DNA from: Stictocephala bisonia | Taxonomy: Eukaryota > Arthropoda > Insecta > Hemiptera > Membracidae | Reading direction: 5' to 3' | Assembly (NCBI GenBank): GCA_035578905.1 | Contig: JAQJVL010000057.1 | Location: forward strand, 2,356,001 to 2,420,000 | DNA: 64,000 bases | Shown: positions 49,096 to 59,667 of the stretch, piece by piece | Position numbering within the stretch: position 1 is the first letter of the stretch | How the letters are laid out: each line of letters begins with the position of its first letter | Made by a program: the position numbers and the translations under genes | The notes under the pieces: generated by a model | Seen by the model: only the letters and a program-made list of their open reading frames with translations | Databases searched by the model: none | What the model was told of the DNA's origin: nothing

Positions 49096-49475
49096 GTTGG
49101 AGGCAAAGGCTATCACAAAATCATATTAGACCCTCATCGGTCAGTATCTATGGAGGACATCTCTCAACTGATAAGTCAAATATGTTGTCAATGGATGTAT
49201 TGGGGTAATCATATTAACTTCACTGTTGTGGAGGCAAAGGCTAACTATCACAAAATCATATTAGACCCTCATCAGTCAGTATCTATGGAGGACATCTCTC
49301 AACTGATAAGTCAAATATGTTGTCAATGGATGTATTGGGGTAATCATATTAACTTCACTGTTGTGGAGGCAAAGGCTAACTATCACAAAACCATATTAGA
49401 CCCTCATCAGTCAGTATCTATGGAGGACATTTCTCAACTGATAAGTCAATTGTTGTCGGTGGATTTTGTCGAGTA
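49096..49475. repeat. 135-bp tandem repeat, about 2.7 copies
   Basis: GGAGGCAAAGGCT, ATTAGACCCTCATCAGTCAG, GGAGGACATCTCTCAACTGA and TGGATGTATTGGGGTAATCA recur with period 135. As 135 is divisible by three, a 108-codon frame (49150-49476) runs through with a 45-residue repeat; this is not taken as a gene. Confidence 0.9.
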
Positions 49476-49701
49476 ATCGTGTTCGGTATCATGTAGTCCG
49501 GTAATCGTGTTCAACGGATGTAGTCGGGCAATCGTGTTCAATAGATGTAGTTGGGCAATCGTGTTCAATAGATGTAGTCGGGCAATCGTGTTCAATAGAT
49601 GTAGTCGGGCAATCGTGTTCAATAGATGTAGTTGGGCAATAGTGTTCAATAGATGTAGTCGGGCAATCGTGTTCAATAGATGTAGTTGGGTAATCGAGTT
49701 C
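49476..49701. repeat. 27-bp minisatellite, about 8 copies
   Basis: The unit joins GGGCAATCGTGTTCAATAGA and TGTAGTC. It follows the 135-bp array without a gap and resembles its CAATGGATGTATTGGGGTAA segment, so it was probably amplified from it. The 9-residue open-frame repeats are artefacts. Confidence 0.92.
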
Positions 49702-49703
49702 AG

Positions 49704-49728
49704 TATATATATATATATATATATATAT
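49704..49728. repeat. (TA)n tract
   Basis: About 12 TA units ending the 27-bp array. Confidence 0.9.
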
Positions 49729-49839
49729 TTAGTTAGTTAGTTTCAATTTATTCTAACTTTTAACTTCAATTAGTTACTTTTTTAGAGTATTAACTTTAAC
49801 TTTATTCAGTTTAAAAAAATCATTAACTTTCCCAAATAT

Positions 49840-49883
49840 GGTATTGACCCACCCGCCCACCCATACACATACAGTGGTATTGA
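49840..49883. repeat. Isolated 36-bp unit
   Basis: GGTATTGACCCACCCGCCCA then CCCATACACATACAGTGGTA: one unit of the 50135-50432 array, about 250 bases upstream of it. Confidence 0.8.
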
Positions 49884-50134
49884 ATATACTGGTGTGTCTC
49901 TCTGGCACAAAGTATTGACTCTGAATCAATAAAATATTGTGTTTCTCGCCAGTTCTAGCCATGTCCTATGATCTGACTATGCATGATTTAAAACTAAATT
50001 GTTAATTTTCCGATTGAAAACAGTTTGTTCTCGTAGATAACAAAGTTTCTTGGTCTTCAAAAATAGAAAGCAATTAACCTTTTATTACATATAATAGTTT
50101 TAGATCATTTCATTTATTTAAACTGATATCATCA

Positions 50135-50432
50135 CAGTGGTATTGACATACCCGCCCACCCATACACGTACAGTGGTATTGACCCATCCGCCCACCCATA
50201 CACGTACAGTGGTATTGACCCACTCGCCCACCCATAGACGTACAGAGGTATTGACCCACCCGCCCACCCATACACGTACAGAGGTATTGACCCACCCGCC
50301 CACCCATACACGTACAGTGGTATTGACCCACCCGCCCACCCATACACGTACAGTGGTATTGACCCACCCGCCCACCCATAGACGTACAGAGGTATTGACC
50401 CACCCGCCCACCCATACAGAGGTATTGAGGTT
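50135..50432. repeat. 36-bp minisatellite, about 8 copies
   Basis: The unit joins CAGTGGTATTGACCCACC and CGCCCACCCATACACGTA. CAGTGG/CAGAGG and ATACACG/ATAGACG variants alternate. Strongly C-rich on plus and G-rich on minus; open in several frames because 36 is divisible by three. Confidence 0.95.
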
Positions 50433-50582
50433 ATTCGGGTAATCGTATTCAATAGATGTTGTCGGGCAATCGTGTTCAATAGATCTATAGTTTACGGGCA
50501 ATCGTGTTCAATAGATCTATAGTCTACGGGTAATCGTGTTCAATGAATGTGATTGGGTAATCGAATTCAATAGATGTAGTCG
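50433..50582. repeat. 27-bp minisatellite, second block (about 5 units)
   Basis: GGGCAATCGTGTTCAATAGA with spacers TGTTGTC, TCTATAGTTTAC and TGTAGTC. Same family as 49476-49701, separated from it by the 36-bp array. Confidence 0.85.
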
Positions 50583-52659
50583 GAATCTTGTCTTATGGTT
50601 GTAGTTTACAAAAAATAAAATGAAGATGAAAAATTCTATTAACAGTTCGGAAACTCATAAAACCATGCACAATTAGGTAATACTTTTTGAAAACATTTTA
50701 CTTACTTAGGCTTATGACTATATTACTGGAAGGATTTTTTATAATTCTAATTTAATTAATCTACTCATACGACAAATGCCCATTATGGCATGCGTATGAT
50801 TTTCACAGTAAAAACGAATTTGGCGGATATTATAGGATTAATACTATAACCTCCGACTAAAAACGTCAGTCCAGAATTTTAATCTCCCGGAATACTATCA
50901 TTTCCTGGTAGCACGGGGTTGTCATTTCCAGCCGTCACCAGCTATCAGAGACAAGACGAATGGTCTTGGCTGACATTGCGTTGAGTCAAGGTTGAGGTTT
51001 GTGTTGCCTACAGCTTAGATATACTTTAATTACCTTAACAAATCACGTGTTTAGGTATAGTGATCAGGAACTGCTGAGGTGCCATCCGAGGACAAACAAT
51101 AACCATAGTACAAAAAGTTGTTTATAAGTGGAACAGAACACTGAATAGTCTTAACTTCACCACGCAAATGAAAACTGTTCTTTTAGTTTAAAAAGCAAAC
51201 TCCTAAAAAGCACTCATTGAATACCATTAATAAGCGTATATACTACAAAACCATTTCGGTTTTTATTAGCAAAGACAGTGTGGAAGTTACTGTCTGGGCT
51301 TAATTTCTTAAATACTTGATCATTGTTTTACCATTATTTTGTTTACGAGTATAAATGATGTCTGGCATAAACTTATATTTTGGTTTAATGTAAAATTGTA
51401 TACTCCTCACTTTCCTCTATTTATTCATAAATATTTTATGCTAATTAATTCAGTAGTAATTTTAGTTTAACATTAACAGTATGCAAAAATAATCTTAAAA
51501 TTCTTATACCTGTGTTCAATATCTTTGATTTGTCACATTAAAGTTTTGATCGACACCTAAGTTTTCTGGTTGGAATAGTTTCCCCTTTTCAGACTTTTTA
51601 TCTTTTGAATAGTTGATTAAATTGTAGTAAGGTAAAAAGGTTATAATATGATGACCTTGTATATGATAATTAAGGCTTTGAACAACTATTACTAGAGTAC
51701 AAATCACAAATTTATTATTAATTCGGCCGGAAAGTAAGAGACCTGCGTGTCATGTAGGAGTTTTAGCAGGGAAGGGAATCGTTCCACCGCTGAGCTGCCC
51801 TACTTCACGGGCTTGACTAACTCCCGTAAAGTACACCTTTAAGTGTCCAACTTTCGCAAAGGTGTTTAGTTGAAAAAATAACTGCAATGAACCGTACAAG
51901 TTTGTCAAATTGCTATTATTGTTTACATTATAATTAATTGTGATCATGTTATTATTAATTGTTATTTGAATAGTATGTAATGATTTAAATTAATATTGTT
52001 CTAAGCTTGATTCGTTAGTTTTAATCAACCCAACCAATGGCCACTGTTCCTAATGACGTAGTGGGTCGGGATTCTTGATACTGCGCTGCCTGCCTACGGC
52101 CTAGTTGCCATGACAACATTAAAAAGAATAACACAATAGAAGAAGAGTAATTCTCGTTCTCACTTCCACCACTCAATCCATCTCTCTCGCACAGGTCACT
52201 TTCTAAGTGGCCTATCTTATCACATGTTTACACACTGAAAATATTACTAATTGAAACATTATGTCATTGAAATAGAATATAGTCTAGAATCGAACTGGAT
52301 ATCATTAGTGATGAAGCAAAATTTATAGTCCCGGCCTATAATTTTTATGACAAACTTTAGCGTTTTTGTTAGTCTGAAATTTGTTTCATTTTTCTAACAA
52401 ACAGTTGTGTTTTAGAAAAAGGATTGTCTAATATTTTAAATACAGGAAAAGACATTTCATAAAGTGGATTTAACAAAACTGACTTCTATATAGTTTTAAC
52501 TTTATTTGAAAAATCCTTCACAAAGACCGTTTTACGAGGCTCATAAAAATATATTTTTTTTAGTTTCATTGATGAAGGTCGTGATTCTGTAATGTGATTT
52601 CCTTTACTATAATTTATGTTTATAAAACGCGTCTAATCTAAGAACTATCTTCCCAGAGT
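50583..52659. other. No gene seen
   Basis: Mostly AT-rich. Mixed-composition patches at 50880-51000 and 52040-52110 show no open frame of note. On the minus strand at about 51810 GGGCAGCTCAGCGGTGG resembles a tRNA A box, without a B box. Confidence 0.35.
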
Positions 52660-52920
52660 ATTAATACGGGGTCATTATCTCTGTATAAATGATTCCAACC
52701 CGACACCGAGGTCAGTCCAGATTTATGAACCCCTGTGACGTGTAATTCTGTTCTGACATGGTGTTGGGTTAACAAGCGCACAAATCTACATTAAGTCACT
52801 CAAAGCCGTCATCAATCACTAATTATAATGAACAGCTCGCACTGATAAGTCCGTTATCAGTGGGAGGGTCAGATCCTGCGTGGGTGGGGACACCCCAGCC
52901 ACCACCCCAAGACGACTAGA
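52660..52920. other. GC-richer non-coding island with homeodomain-like sites
   Basis: ATCAATCACTAATTATAATG (52812-52831) clusters homeodomain cores (TAAT, ATCAATCA). TGATAAGTCCGTTATCA is an imperfect GATA palindrome. The island ends in CAGCCACCACCCC. Candidate enhancer, inferred. Confidence 0.3.
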
Positions 52921-52957
52921 ATATCATTGAAATTTCTTGGCATGTTTTATGGTGTCC

Positions 52958-53290
52958 GGATAATTCGTCCCACGGACATTTCGTCCCCTAAGAAAAATGC
53001 GGACATTTCGTCCCACTTTGTGGAACGGCTACCTGGGTAGGGTTTGATAAATAGTCTCCAAATATTTCTAAACGGACACTTCGTCCCACCTGAGAGAAGG
53101 GTTGTAAAAAGGTTAGGTTAGGTTAGGTTAGGTTAGGTTCTCTCAGGGTGGGACGAAGTGTCCGTTTAGAAATATTTGGAGACTAATTATCAAACCCGAC
53201 CCAGGTAGACACTCCACAGAGTGGGACGGAATGTCCGCATTTTTCTTTGGGGACGAAATTGTCCACGGAATGTCCGTGGGACGAATTGTC
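52958..53290. mobile_element. Foldback element with TTAGG repeats in its loop
   Basis: Long imperfect arms: AATTCGTCCCACGGACATTT, GCGGACATTTCGTCCCAC, CTCCAAATATTTCTAAACGG and ACACTTCGTCCCACC recur as reverse complements on the right. The loop (53111-53139) has nearly six TTAGG units. The flanks repeat CATGTTTTAT (52941-52950 and 53298-53307), a possible target duplication. GGACNNTTCGTCCC recurs six or more times. No coding sequence. Confidence 0.75.
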
Positions 53291-53619
53291 TTTTAATCAT
53301 GTTTTATGCTGTTCCGGATTTTTTGAGGTCAATCAATAAAACGTTTTAAATCCAAATTGTACAGATCTATTGTCCACACTAATAGACCTATAATAAAGTT
53401 GTTATTTTAGTTACTGTGTCTAAGTCTACAAGTATTTAAGAGTTCTTTTAAAATATGAAATGGCATGCATGTAAAATGATTTTTTTCTTTATAAACTGTA
53501 CAAGATAAGCAAATGTAAACTATTTCTTTACTCCGATAGTTACGAAAGCAATTACTGACAACAATGTTTTAGAAAAATGTTCTAAAATGGCGAAACATCT
53601 AGCGTTTCAGGTATTATAA
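53291..53619. other. No gene seen
   Basis: AT-rich; no supported feature. Confidence 0.35.
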
Positions 53620-53863
53620 TTTTAACAAATTGTCTTTGAGGAACTTGTTTCTGTGTTTCTTCAAAAGCAAACAACGTCTTCCGGTGACGTTTTCCGTCGT
53701 CGACGTTAAAAGCAAACTACGTATTCTAGGATTTTATCTGTGCCTCTGTTGTACTAAACAAACAATACATTCCATTGTGTTCTTTAAGAACGAACTACGT
53801 GTTCTAGCTGTGTATCTGGTTGTCTTCTTTTTAAACAAACTACATATTCTAAGAACTTGTTTA
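53620..53863. repeat. Degenerate tandem repeat, left part
   Basis: Diverged units such as AAAGCAAACTACGTATTCTA, AACGAACTACGTGTTCTA and AACAAACTACATATTCTA recur about every 40 bases. The repeat resumes at 54683 after an inserted element. The 93-codon open frame over it (53630-53911) runs into the insertion and is not supported. Confidence 0.6.
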
Positions 53864-54678
53864 GGGGAAAGTGTTGTACCTTGGTTCAGTCAACACTGTG
53901 ATGCTACCTAGCGGCGTATAGGAGCAAGGGTGGTCGTGGTTTAGTGGTTGGCAATTAGGGATATTATTGACTGTGGAATCAAGTTGCTGTGACAAGTGGT
54001 TTTGAAGAAAATTAATATTTTATGTTTTAAGGTGTAAAAAGTAAATATTTTAATGTGATTTTATAGATTTTTAGTGTTGATAGCTTAGTTCAAACTGTGG
54101 AATAACTTATACAGAAAAATAGTTCATTTTATATTGTACATTACTGTATTTAACCTTTCTTGTTAGTGTAACCTTTAAACAATCCATAAGGATATTTAAT
54201 AATAATGGCGTTATGTTGTACATTGGTCCACACGTCGTTGTTGTACCTTGCGTCGATTCAAGGTAGGCCTACTTGTTTAAGTATCAAACAATTTTGTTCA
54301 TTATTTTTAAATGCTGTCTGTAGCTATGTATAAGCCAACCCATTAACGAATAAATTAGCCTGTGTGATATTAGAAATAAATATGTGTGTTATTTTTTAAC
54401 CAAAAATAAATGTACTTTGAAACAACCCATGGTACTGGACATAAACCAAGGTACAACATGGGGTGAACCAAGGTACATCATATAGTTATACCTTGGTTCA
54501 CCTTGCAGACTACATTAAAAACAAAAATTAAAGGTATCAGAATTGTAACTACATAAAGAACAAAAATTATATTCATATATTGAACTGCGCAGATTCGATT
54601 GTGTTGATCAAAATAAATAATGATTAAATATTATTTAATTAAAAATTAAGAAATGAACCAAGGTACAACACCTTTCCC
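53864..54678. mobile_element. 815-bp TIR element inserted in a tandem repeat
   Basis: 25-bp terminal inverted repeats with two mismatches: GGGGAAAGTGTTGTACCTTG-GTTCA (53864-53888) and its complement at 54654-54678. The motif GTACCTTGGTTCA or its complement also occurs internally at about 54448, 54466 and 54489. Flanking DNA on both sides belongs to one tandem repeat. No transposase, so non-autonomous. Confidence 0.7.
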
Positions 54679-54682
54679 AACA

Positions 54683-54900
54683 GGTCTCTTTCATTTTCTT
54701 CGACAAACAACACAATCCGCCGTCTTCTTCATGAACAAACGACGTTATCCAGGAATGTTTTTTCCGTCTCATTTTCATACATAAACTACGTATTCTAGGA
54801 ACTCGTTTCTGTGTCTCCTTTCGTTGTCTTCAACGAAGAAAACAATTTGTCGTCTTCTTTATGAACAAACAAAATGTTCCAGAAACGTTTTTTCTGTCTC
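54683..54900. repeat. Degenerate tandem repeat, right part
   Basis: CGTCTTCTTCATGAACAAAC and GTCGTCTTCTTTATGAACAA recur about 134 bases apart, with ACATAAACTACGTATTCTAG between them, matching the left part at 53707. Confidence 0.6.
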
Positions 54901-54959
54901 ATTTACATTACTTAATACAATTCACACCACAAAAATTCATTTTATAAAATAACTTATAG

Positions 54960-56526
54960 TTCGAATAAAATAACTTTGGTACTGGCGGAACGGCCTCACG
55001 CCACTGGTCTGAAATGACAAAACTCTGAGCTTTAACTTGCTGTCAAACGTAAAATAAGTAAGCAATAATTTTCAAACTAATTGTATAGTGTACACCATTT
55101 TATATTCTTTAAGGAAAAATTATGCTGGAGATTTTTCTAGAGCTAATTTGCTTTTTAAAGTGATATTTGTATTTAAAAACACGTTTTTATGAGTGAAATT
55201 GCGCGTGAGTCGTCTTTAACCTGTCACTGTTACGAGAATAATAATAATAAAATAATGTCTTGTGGATGGATGACAGTTTGATTTATTGTGATTAGTTTGG
55301 TATAAGTCTCATTTAATAATTTTAACAGGTTAATGAGAAATTAATTTTTTTGTAAACCCTTGCAAACTCTGAAACGAAAAACGCTAGACAACATTTCTTT
55401 GAGCAAACATTAACTGTGTTATTTATGTATTACTAAAATAATACTGTGGTACTAATAAAACATGTGGAAAAATAATGAAGAGTTGATGAAGTAAACTCAT
55501 AGTTCGTTTACATCGAGGCTGTGTCGGACGCGTAAGGTATACTCTGCTCAAGGGAAAGTGTAGACTGAATATTCAGCCCAAGCGTAAAACGAATTCCGAT
55601 CGACGATATTTTCAGATAAGAAATGTTTCTCCAGTAATAAATAAGGTAAGTTAGTTGACTTTTGACTTTGAGGTGTGTTCGTGTTCATTTCTTTATCGAT
55701 TTGACAGTGCTTAGTATAGTTTAATCACTAGTTTATTTTGATTACAGTTATTTAGTTTTAGTGATATTACAATTTTGTTATTTAGATGTGACAATAATGC
55801 TATAGGATTCAGTGTATATATAATTATCAGTGTTTATTGCAATTCTAATATTTAGGCTCTTTCAAATTTTAGGTAATGTTCTATTGATAATTGACAAGAT
55901 TTGTTTGCAATGGAAGAGGCCAGAGCTGAGCCAGTGACTGTACATTGTCCGTGTGGTATCACCGCCGCCTTGTTGACAATCTAGTTTTGAAAACTCCTGA
56001 ATCTTTCTTCCTAGTTCAAGAAAATTCTATTTAATACGAGAGTAAGATTTTAGTGTCACTTAAATAACACAATTAATTTAGGTTTAAACAGATTTTGTCT
56101 AGCGTTTGTCATTACCGAGTTTGCAAAGGCTTACAAAAAAATTAATTTCTCACTAACCTGTTTGAATTATTAAATGAGACTTATACCAAACTAATCACAA
56201 TGAATCAAACTGTCATCCATCCACAATAAATTATTTCATTATTATTATTCTCGCAACAGTAACAGGTTAAAGACGACTCACGCGTAATTTCACTCATAAA
56301 AACGTGTTTTTAAATACAAATATCACTTTAAAAAGCAAATTAGCTCTAGAAAAATTTCCAGCATAATTTTTCCTTAAAGAATATAAAATGGTGTACACTA
56401 TACAATTAGTTTGAAAATTATTGCTTACTTATTTTAAGTTTGACAGCAAATTAAAGCTCAGAGTTATGTCATTTCAGACAAGTGGCGTGAGGCCGTTCCG
56501 CCAGTACCAAAGTTATTTTATTCGGA
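54960..56526. mobile_element. Long-TIR (foldback) DNA transposon, 1.57 kb
   Basis: The arms at 54960-55404 and about 56090-56526 are inverted copies of about 435 bp with scattered mismatches. The tips are TTCGAATAAAATAACTTTGG and TCCGAATAAAATAACTTTGG. TTATAG borders both ends (54954-54959 and 56527-56532), a likely 6-bp target duplication. The central 680 bases hold no transposase but have exon-like signals: AATAAGGTAAGTTAG (donor-like, 55643-55657), acceptor-like TTTTGATTACAG and TTTCAAATTTTAG, then a 24-codon frame. It may be an internally deleted derivative of a coding transposon. Confidence 0.8.
55910..55984 (+). CDS. Short frame inside the long-TIR element (uncertain)
   Basis: ATG at 55910 opens MEEARAEPVTVHCPCGITAA followed by LLTI and a stop. 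It lies downstream of donor/acceptor-like sites in the centre of the transposon, where a transposase N-terminus would be expected. At 24 residues it cannot be a whole protein; it could be the stub left by an internal deletion. Confidence 0.2.
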   Translation: MEEARAEPVTVHCPCGITAALLTI

Positions 56527-57750
56527 TTATAGTTATGATAAGTAGGGAGAAAACAAAAAGGGATAGTGTCATCTAGCATTAACATCAAAGGAAAATCTTT
56601 TAATCCCGACCATAATTGTTATCATTTTCAAGTAACAAAATGAATTGCAGAATCAATGTCATTCTCAGAAGTAACTTGTAACTCCCACAAATACCGTCCG
56701 CCGGATTAGTTTTGAACTCACGGGTCATTTAGGTTGGCCACAAAATTCTTTATCATTTATAATTACGTCAGAATTCACAATAATGCCAAATATGAAAACT
56801 GATTTTTGCATTCTAGGAACAACAGTAATTGTTGTTTATCCAAGGTGACTGAAAAACTAAATGAATTGTGCTTGATTTATGTTGTCAATATTACAACTTT
56901 CGTCTTATTGGGTCCATGCCTTTATTCCAAACTTAGCAAAATTCCTAATTAATATAGCACATGCTATCTATATTATTTACCATATCAACGATTTGCCAAT
57001 TTCCTAGAACCTGCATTGGTACAAACCTGTATTGCTTTGGTTGTACCAAAAATAAATCCTATGTAATGGTCATTTCTAAATGGTACACCCTACGTACATC
57101 GTAATTTAAGATTAAAAAAGGGGTTTCTGTTTATTTCGATGGCACGAAAATATTCCGATTGTGGATATATTTGAATCCCCCCTCCTCACCCCTCATCCAT
57201 CATTGTTGCCAAATGAAAGTTCTTAGATAATTACCGATTTGCCTCAACATCTCTTGCAGTAAATATGATCACTTATTATTGTAAACAAATTTACGTATAT
57301 TTCACTAGCAGTAAATTCGTAAATTTAGTGAAAACAAAATTTGTTAACACTGTGTCAATCTCCTTACTATGTACCTTTTATTTACTCTATTAGTGGTTCC
57401 GTTATTGTTTGAATTAGTTGATTTATTTATAACGATTAGTAATAGACCAACAGGAAGCTGACAAACGAACACCAGTCAATAAGTATGGTTAACCAGGTCA
57501 TAGTGAAATAGGTGGTGATCAGCAGCGATTCGGCAACACTGCATCAAATGTCGTCGTACTATTTTCGTGTGGTGTACACTGGTGAAATACAACATAATCA
57601 AATAACGTTGGAAAGAATATTTCTTTCTTGAATTACACATAGACTTCTTTTATAGTCTGACTTTAGATGAATTATGTGCAGTCCTTATGAATTAGATATT
57701 ACGGTATTTTTTATACATTGGTACACGTACATTTTATACGTGGTTTCAGA
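56527..57750. other. No gene seen
   Basis: AT-rich; no supported feature beyond the target duplication at its left edge. Confidence 0.35.
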
Positions 57751-57845
57751 TGGACACATTCTTGAGACATCATCCATGCTGCTGGGTTCAGCACTGCTGG
57801 ACGACGTGCATATTCCCTTGTTGTATTGCCATGAATGTTATAAGT
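57751..57845 (+). CDS. Candidate internal coding exon, unrecognised
   Basis: Acceptor-like GTGGTTTCAG ends at 57750. The open frame then reads DGHILETSSMLLGSALLDDV and HIPLLYCHECYKLSSING, and a donor-like GTATGA follows at about 57864-57869. Composition is protein-like, with a CxxC-type CHEC, unlike the AT-rich surroundings. No family is recognised. It could equally be a transposon fragment or chance. Confidence 0.25.
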
Positions 57846-57940
57846 TGTCCTCTATTAATGGAAGTATGATCAAGAGACGTAATAGTTGATTAATCGACAA
57901 ATTTAAGTATATGCCTACGATAACATGATTAATTTAAATT

Positions 57941-58352
57941 CCCTCCGCGAAAAACGCTTAAAAGATGAGTTTCTTTCAATGATTCGGTCTGTAATATTAA
58001 TCATATAGTAACACTTGAGTGACATTTGATAGGTGACATTTGAATACCCGTTCTAGTGGTCCATATATATATATTTATATTTTTTTTTTCAAAAACGAGT
58101 ATTTTTATATTTTTAACCGTTGAATATGTTTAACTTTAAATGTCTTTCTTGGTGGTTTTACATTGAACAACTCATAATATCAATTTATAGTCCACTAGAA
58201 TGGACTTTATTGATCACACAGCGTTCACTATAACTCATAATAATAAACACGCAAAGTACAGTTGACATGTAAAAGCACGTTTTGACCTGCTGATGGGAAA
58301 ATTAGTGGTAAAATATGGCTGTCGAATTGGCAGTTTAGGAGACAGCCATCTT
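57941..58352 (+). repeat. Dispersed family F2, copy 3 (uninterrupted)
   Basis: CCCTCCGCGAAAAACGC, GATTCGGTCTGTAATATTAA, TTCTAGTGGTCC, GTCCACTAGAATGGAC and CACTATAACTCATAATAATA match 16830-17140. GGCAGTTTAGGAGACAGCCA (58329) matches 22029. This shows the layout before the 17-bp satellite expanded in the other copy. Confidence 0.6.
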
Positions 58353-58554
58353 AACATTTATCACAGAAAAGGGGCAGGAAAATTAAGGGCAGACTAGTAT
58401 ATTTACTGGGAATAGGCTAAAATAATTTAAAAAAATGTTTATTATTATTATTATTTTTACTATTACTACTTATTGCATTTAAATATGTAAAGGAAAATAG
58501 CTCCATAAAATTATAAATTAAATTTTTTAAATTTTCTATATTTAGTGTACTGCA

Positions 58555-58900
58555 GTAGATGACGCCAAGAAAGTGTGCCACACGTAAGGGTAGCGTCCAA
58601 CACCTCCTACAAGATGGCGGCGTCCGTCCGTCCGCTTCCTTTAATTTCCGGTTGGCAATTCAATGTGTTTTCAATCCAGAGCGACAGGCAACGCGGCCGA
58701 CGTGATCAAGATGGATGGAACACCGCCACGCCTCCAGCGGGCATTTATCAAACTTGCAAAAAGCGCTCTTCCGGAATCCCTCTGAAACTAAATTGCTTTT
58801 TCCAGCCGAGCGCCGTTATTTCCTTTTATTGCTGGAAAGAATATTCGGAAAGTTTGGAAGGAAGTTTTATACGTGATTTATTTAATTTGTCGTGATGCAT
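58555..58900. other. GC-richer island with a YY1/Pho-like motif
   Basis: CAAGATGGCGGCGTCC matches the YY1/Pho core. CTTCCGGAATCCC and AGCGGGCATTTATCAAAC are also present. A 106-codon plus frame (58575-58895) has no recognisable domain. Could be a promoter, conserved non-coding DNA or an unknown small gene. Confidence 0.3.
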
Positions 58901-59417
58901 GGTACCGCCTTGGCTGTTGTTTGCAGATTGTGTTGTTGTCCATGATTTATTGCAGACATATTTTTATCCAATTTCTCTGCACGTGAGTTTGTTTTCTTCA
59001 GTCTGCCTTCATTCGACCTTATATAACTTTCTTATTTGATTATAACTGCATGACAATTAAATTTACTTTAAAAAATTTACACAAAAAATATTGTCTTTTT
59101 GAATGTCAGGGGTAGTTTAGAATCTACATTTACGGTCTGCAAATAAAACAAATCAGAGCAACAAAAAAGCAATGATTTTATAACATTTATTTTAGGCAGA
59201 GGTTTTAGAAAAAAAATTGTAAAACAAAACATACTGGGACAAGTAATAAGAAAGAAGAAATTCATATCTTAATTATGTTACATTAGCTATAGTTGAAATT
59301 CTTTCCTAACTTTAAATTTATAGAATAAATAAAACATGGAATGACCTGTAGAGTTATATGAGTCATATGTGTGTTAAGGACTCTCATTTACTGGTTAAGG
59401 ATAAAAGAATGAACACT
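58901..59417. other. No gene seen
   Basis: AT-rich; a 62-codon minus frame is unrecognised. Confidence 0.35.
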
Positions 59418-59454
59418 GAAAAAAGCCTTGTTAGCAAGGAATTAGGCTTTTTTC
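59418..59454. other. Terminator-like hairpin
   Basis: GAAAAAAGCCT (59418-59428), a 15-base loop, then the exact complement AGGCTTTTTTC (59444-59454). It looks like a bacterial intrinsic terminator but sits in insect-like DNA, so its meaning is unclear. Confidence 0.4.
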
Positions 59455-59490
59455 TAATATTTTTAGCGCCTTTTCTATTTTTATGCCAGA

Positions 59491-59667
59491 ATGCAAGGCA
59501 TTGAAAAGCTTGATGACGTTATAAGAAATGCTAAGCTGGAAAAAGTAGTGATGTTTTTTGGAACAGGAAATGTCAGTGGTAGTCGGAGTGAGTATGCAGA
59601 AAGAAAGCTATTGCAGAAAATTTCCGAAAAGTTTTGCTTGAAAATTATAAGGGCCTCAAATATATAA
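59491..59667 (+). CDS. 58-residue open frame, unrecognised
   Basis: From ATG 59491: MQGIEKLDDVIRNAKLEKVV, MFFGTGNVSGSRSEYAERKL and LQKISEKFCLKIIRASNI. The frame opens at a stop at 59464-59466 and has soluble, charged, helix-friendly composition unlike the background. It begins about 37 bases after the hairpin at 59418-59454. Possibly a transposon coding remnant or an exon; I do not recognise a family. Confidence 0.3.
   Translation: MQGIEKLDDVIRNAKLEKVVMFFGTGNVSGSRSEYAERKLLQKISEKFCLKIIRASNI

Noticed and set aside
50110..50501. Gly/Trp-rich and Thr/Pro-rich repeat ORFs
   Set aside because: Overlapping open frames on both strands come from the 36-bp and 27-bp minisatellites.
51750..51947. Minus-strand ORF with A-box-like GGGCAGCTCAGCGGTGG as a tRNA or SINE
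   Set aside because: No B box at suitable spacing and no second copy seen in the window.
53930..53995. tRNA gene (GTGGTTTAGTGGTTGGC)
   Set aside because: An A-box-like start is present, but no GGTTCGANTCC B box follows; it also lies inside the 815-bp TIR element.
59418..59454. Evidence of bacterial contamination from the terminator-like hairpin
   Set aside because: Flanks contain insect LINE fragments within 450 bases and composition is continuous; one hairpin is insufficient.
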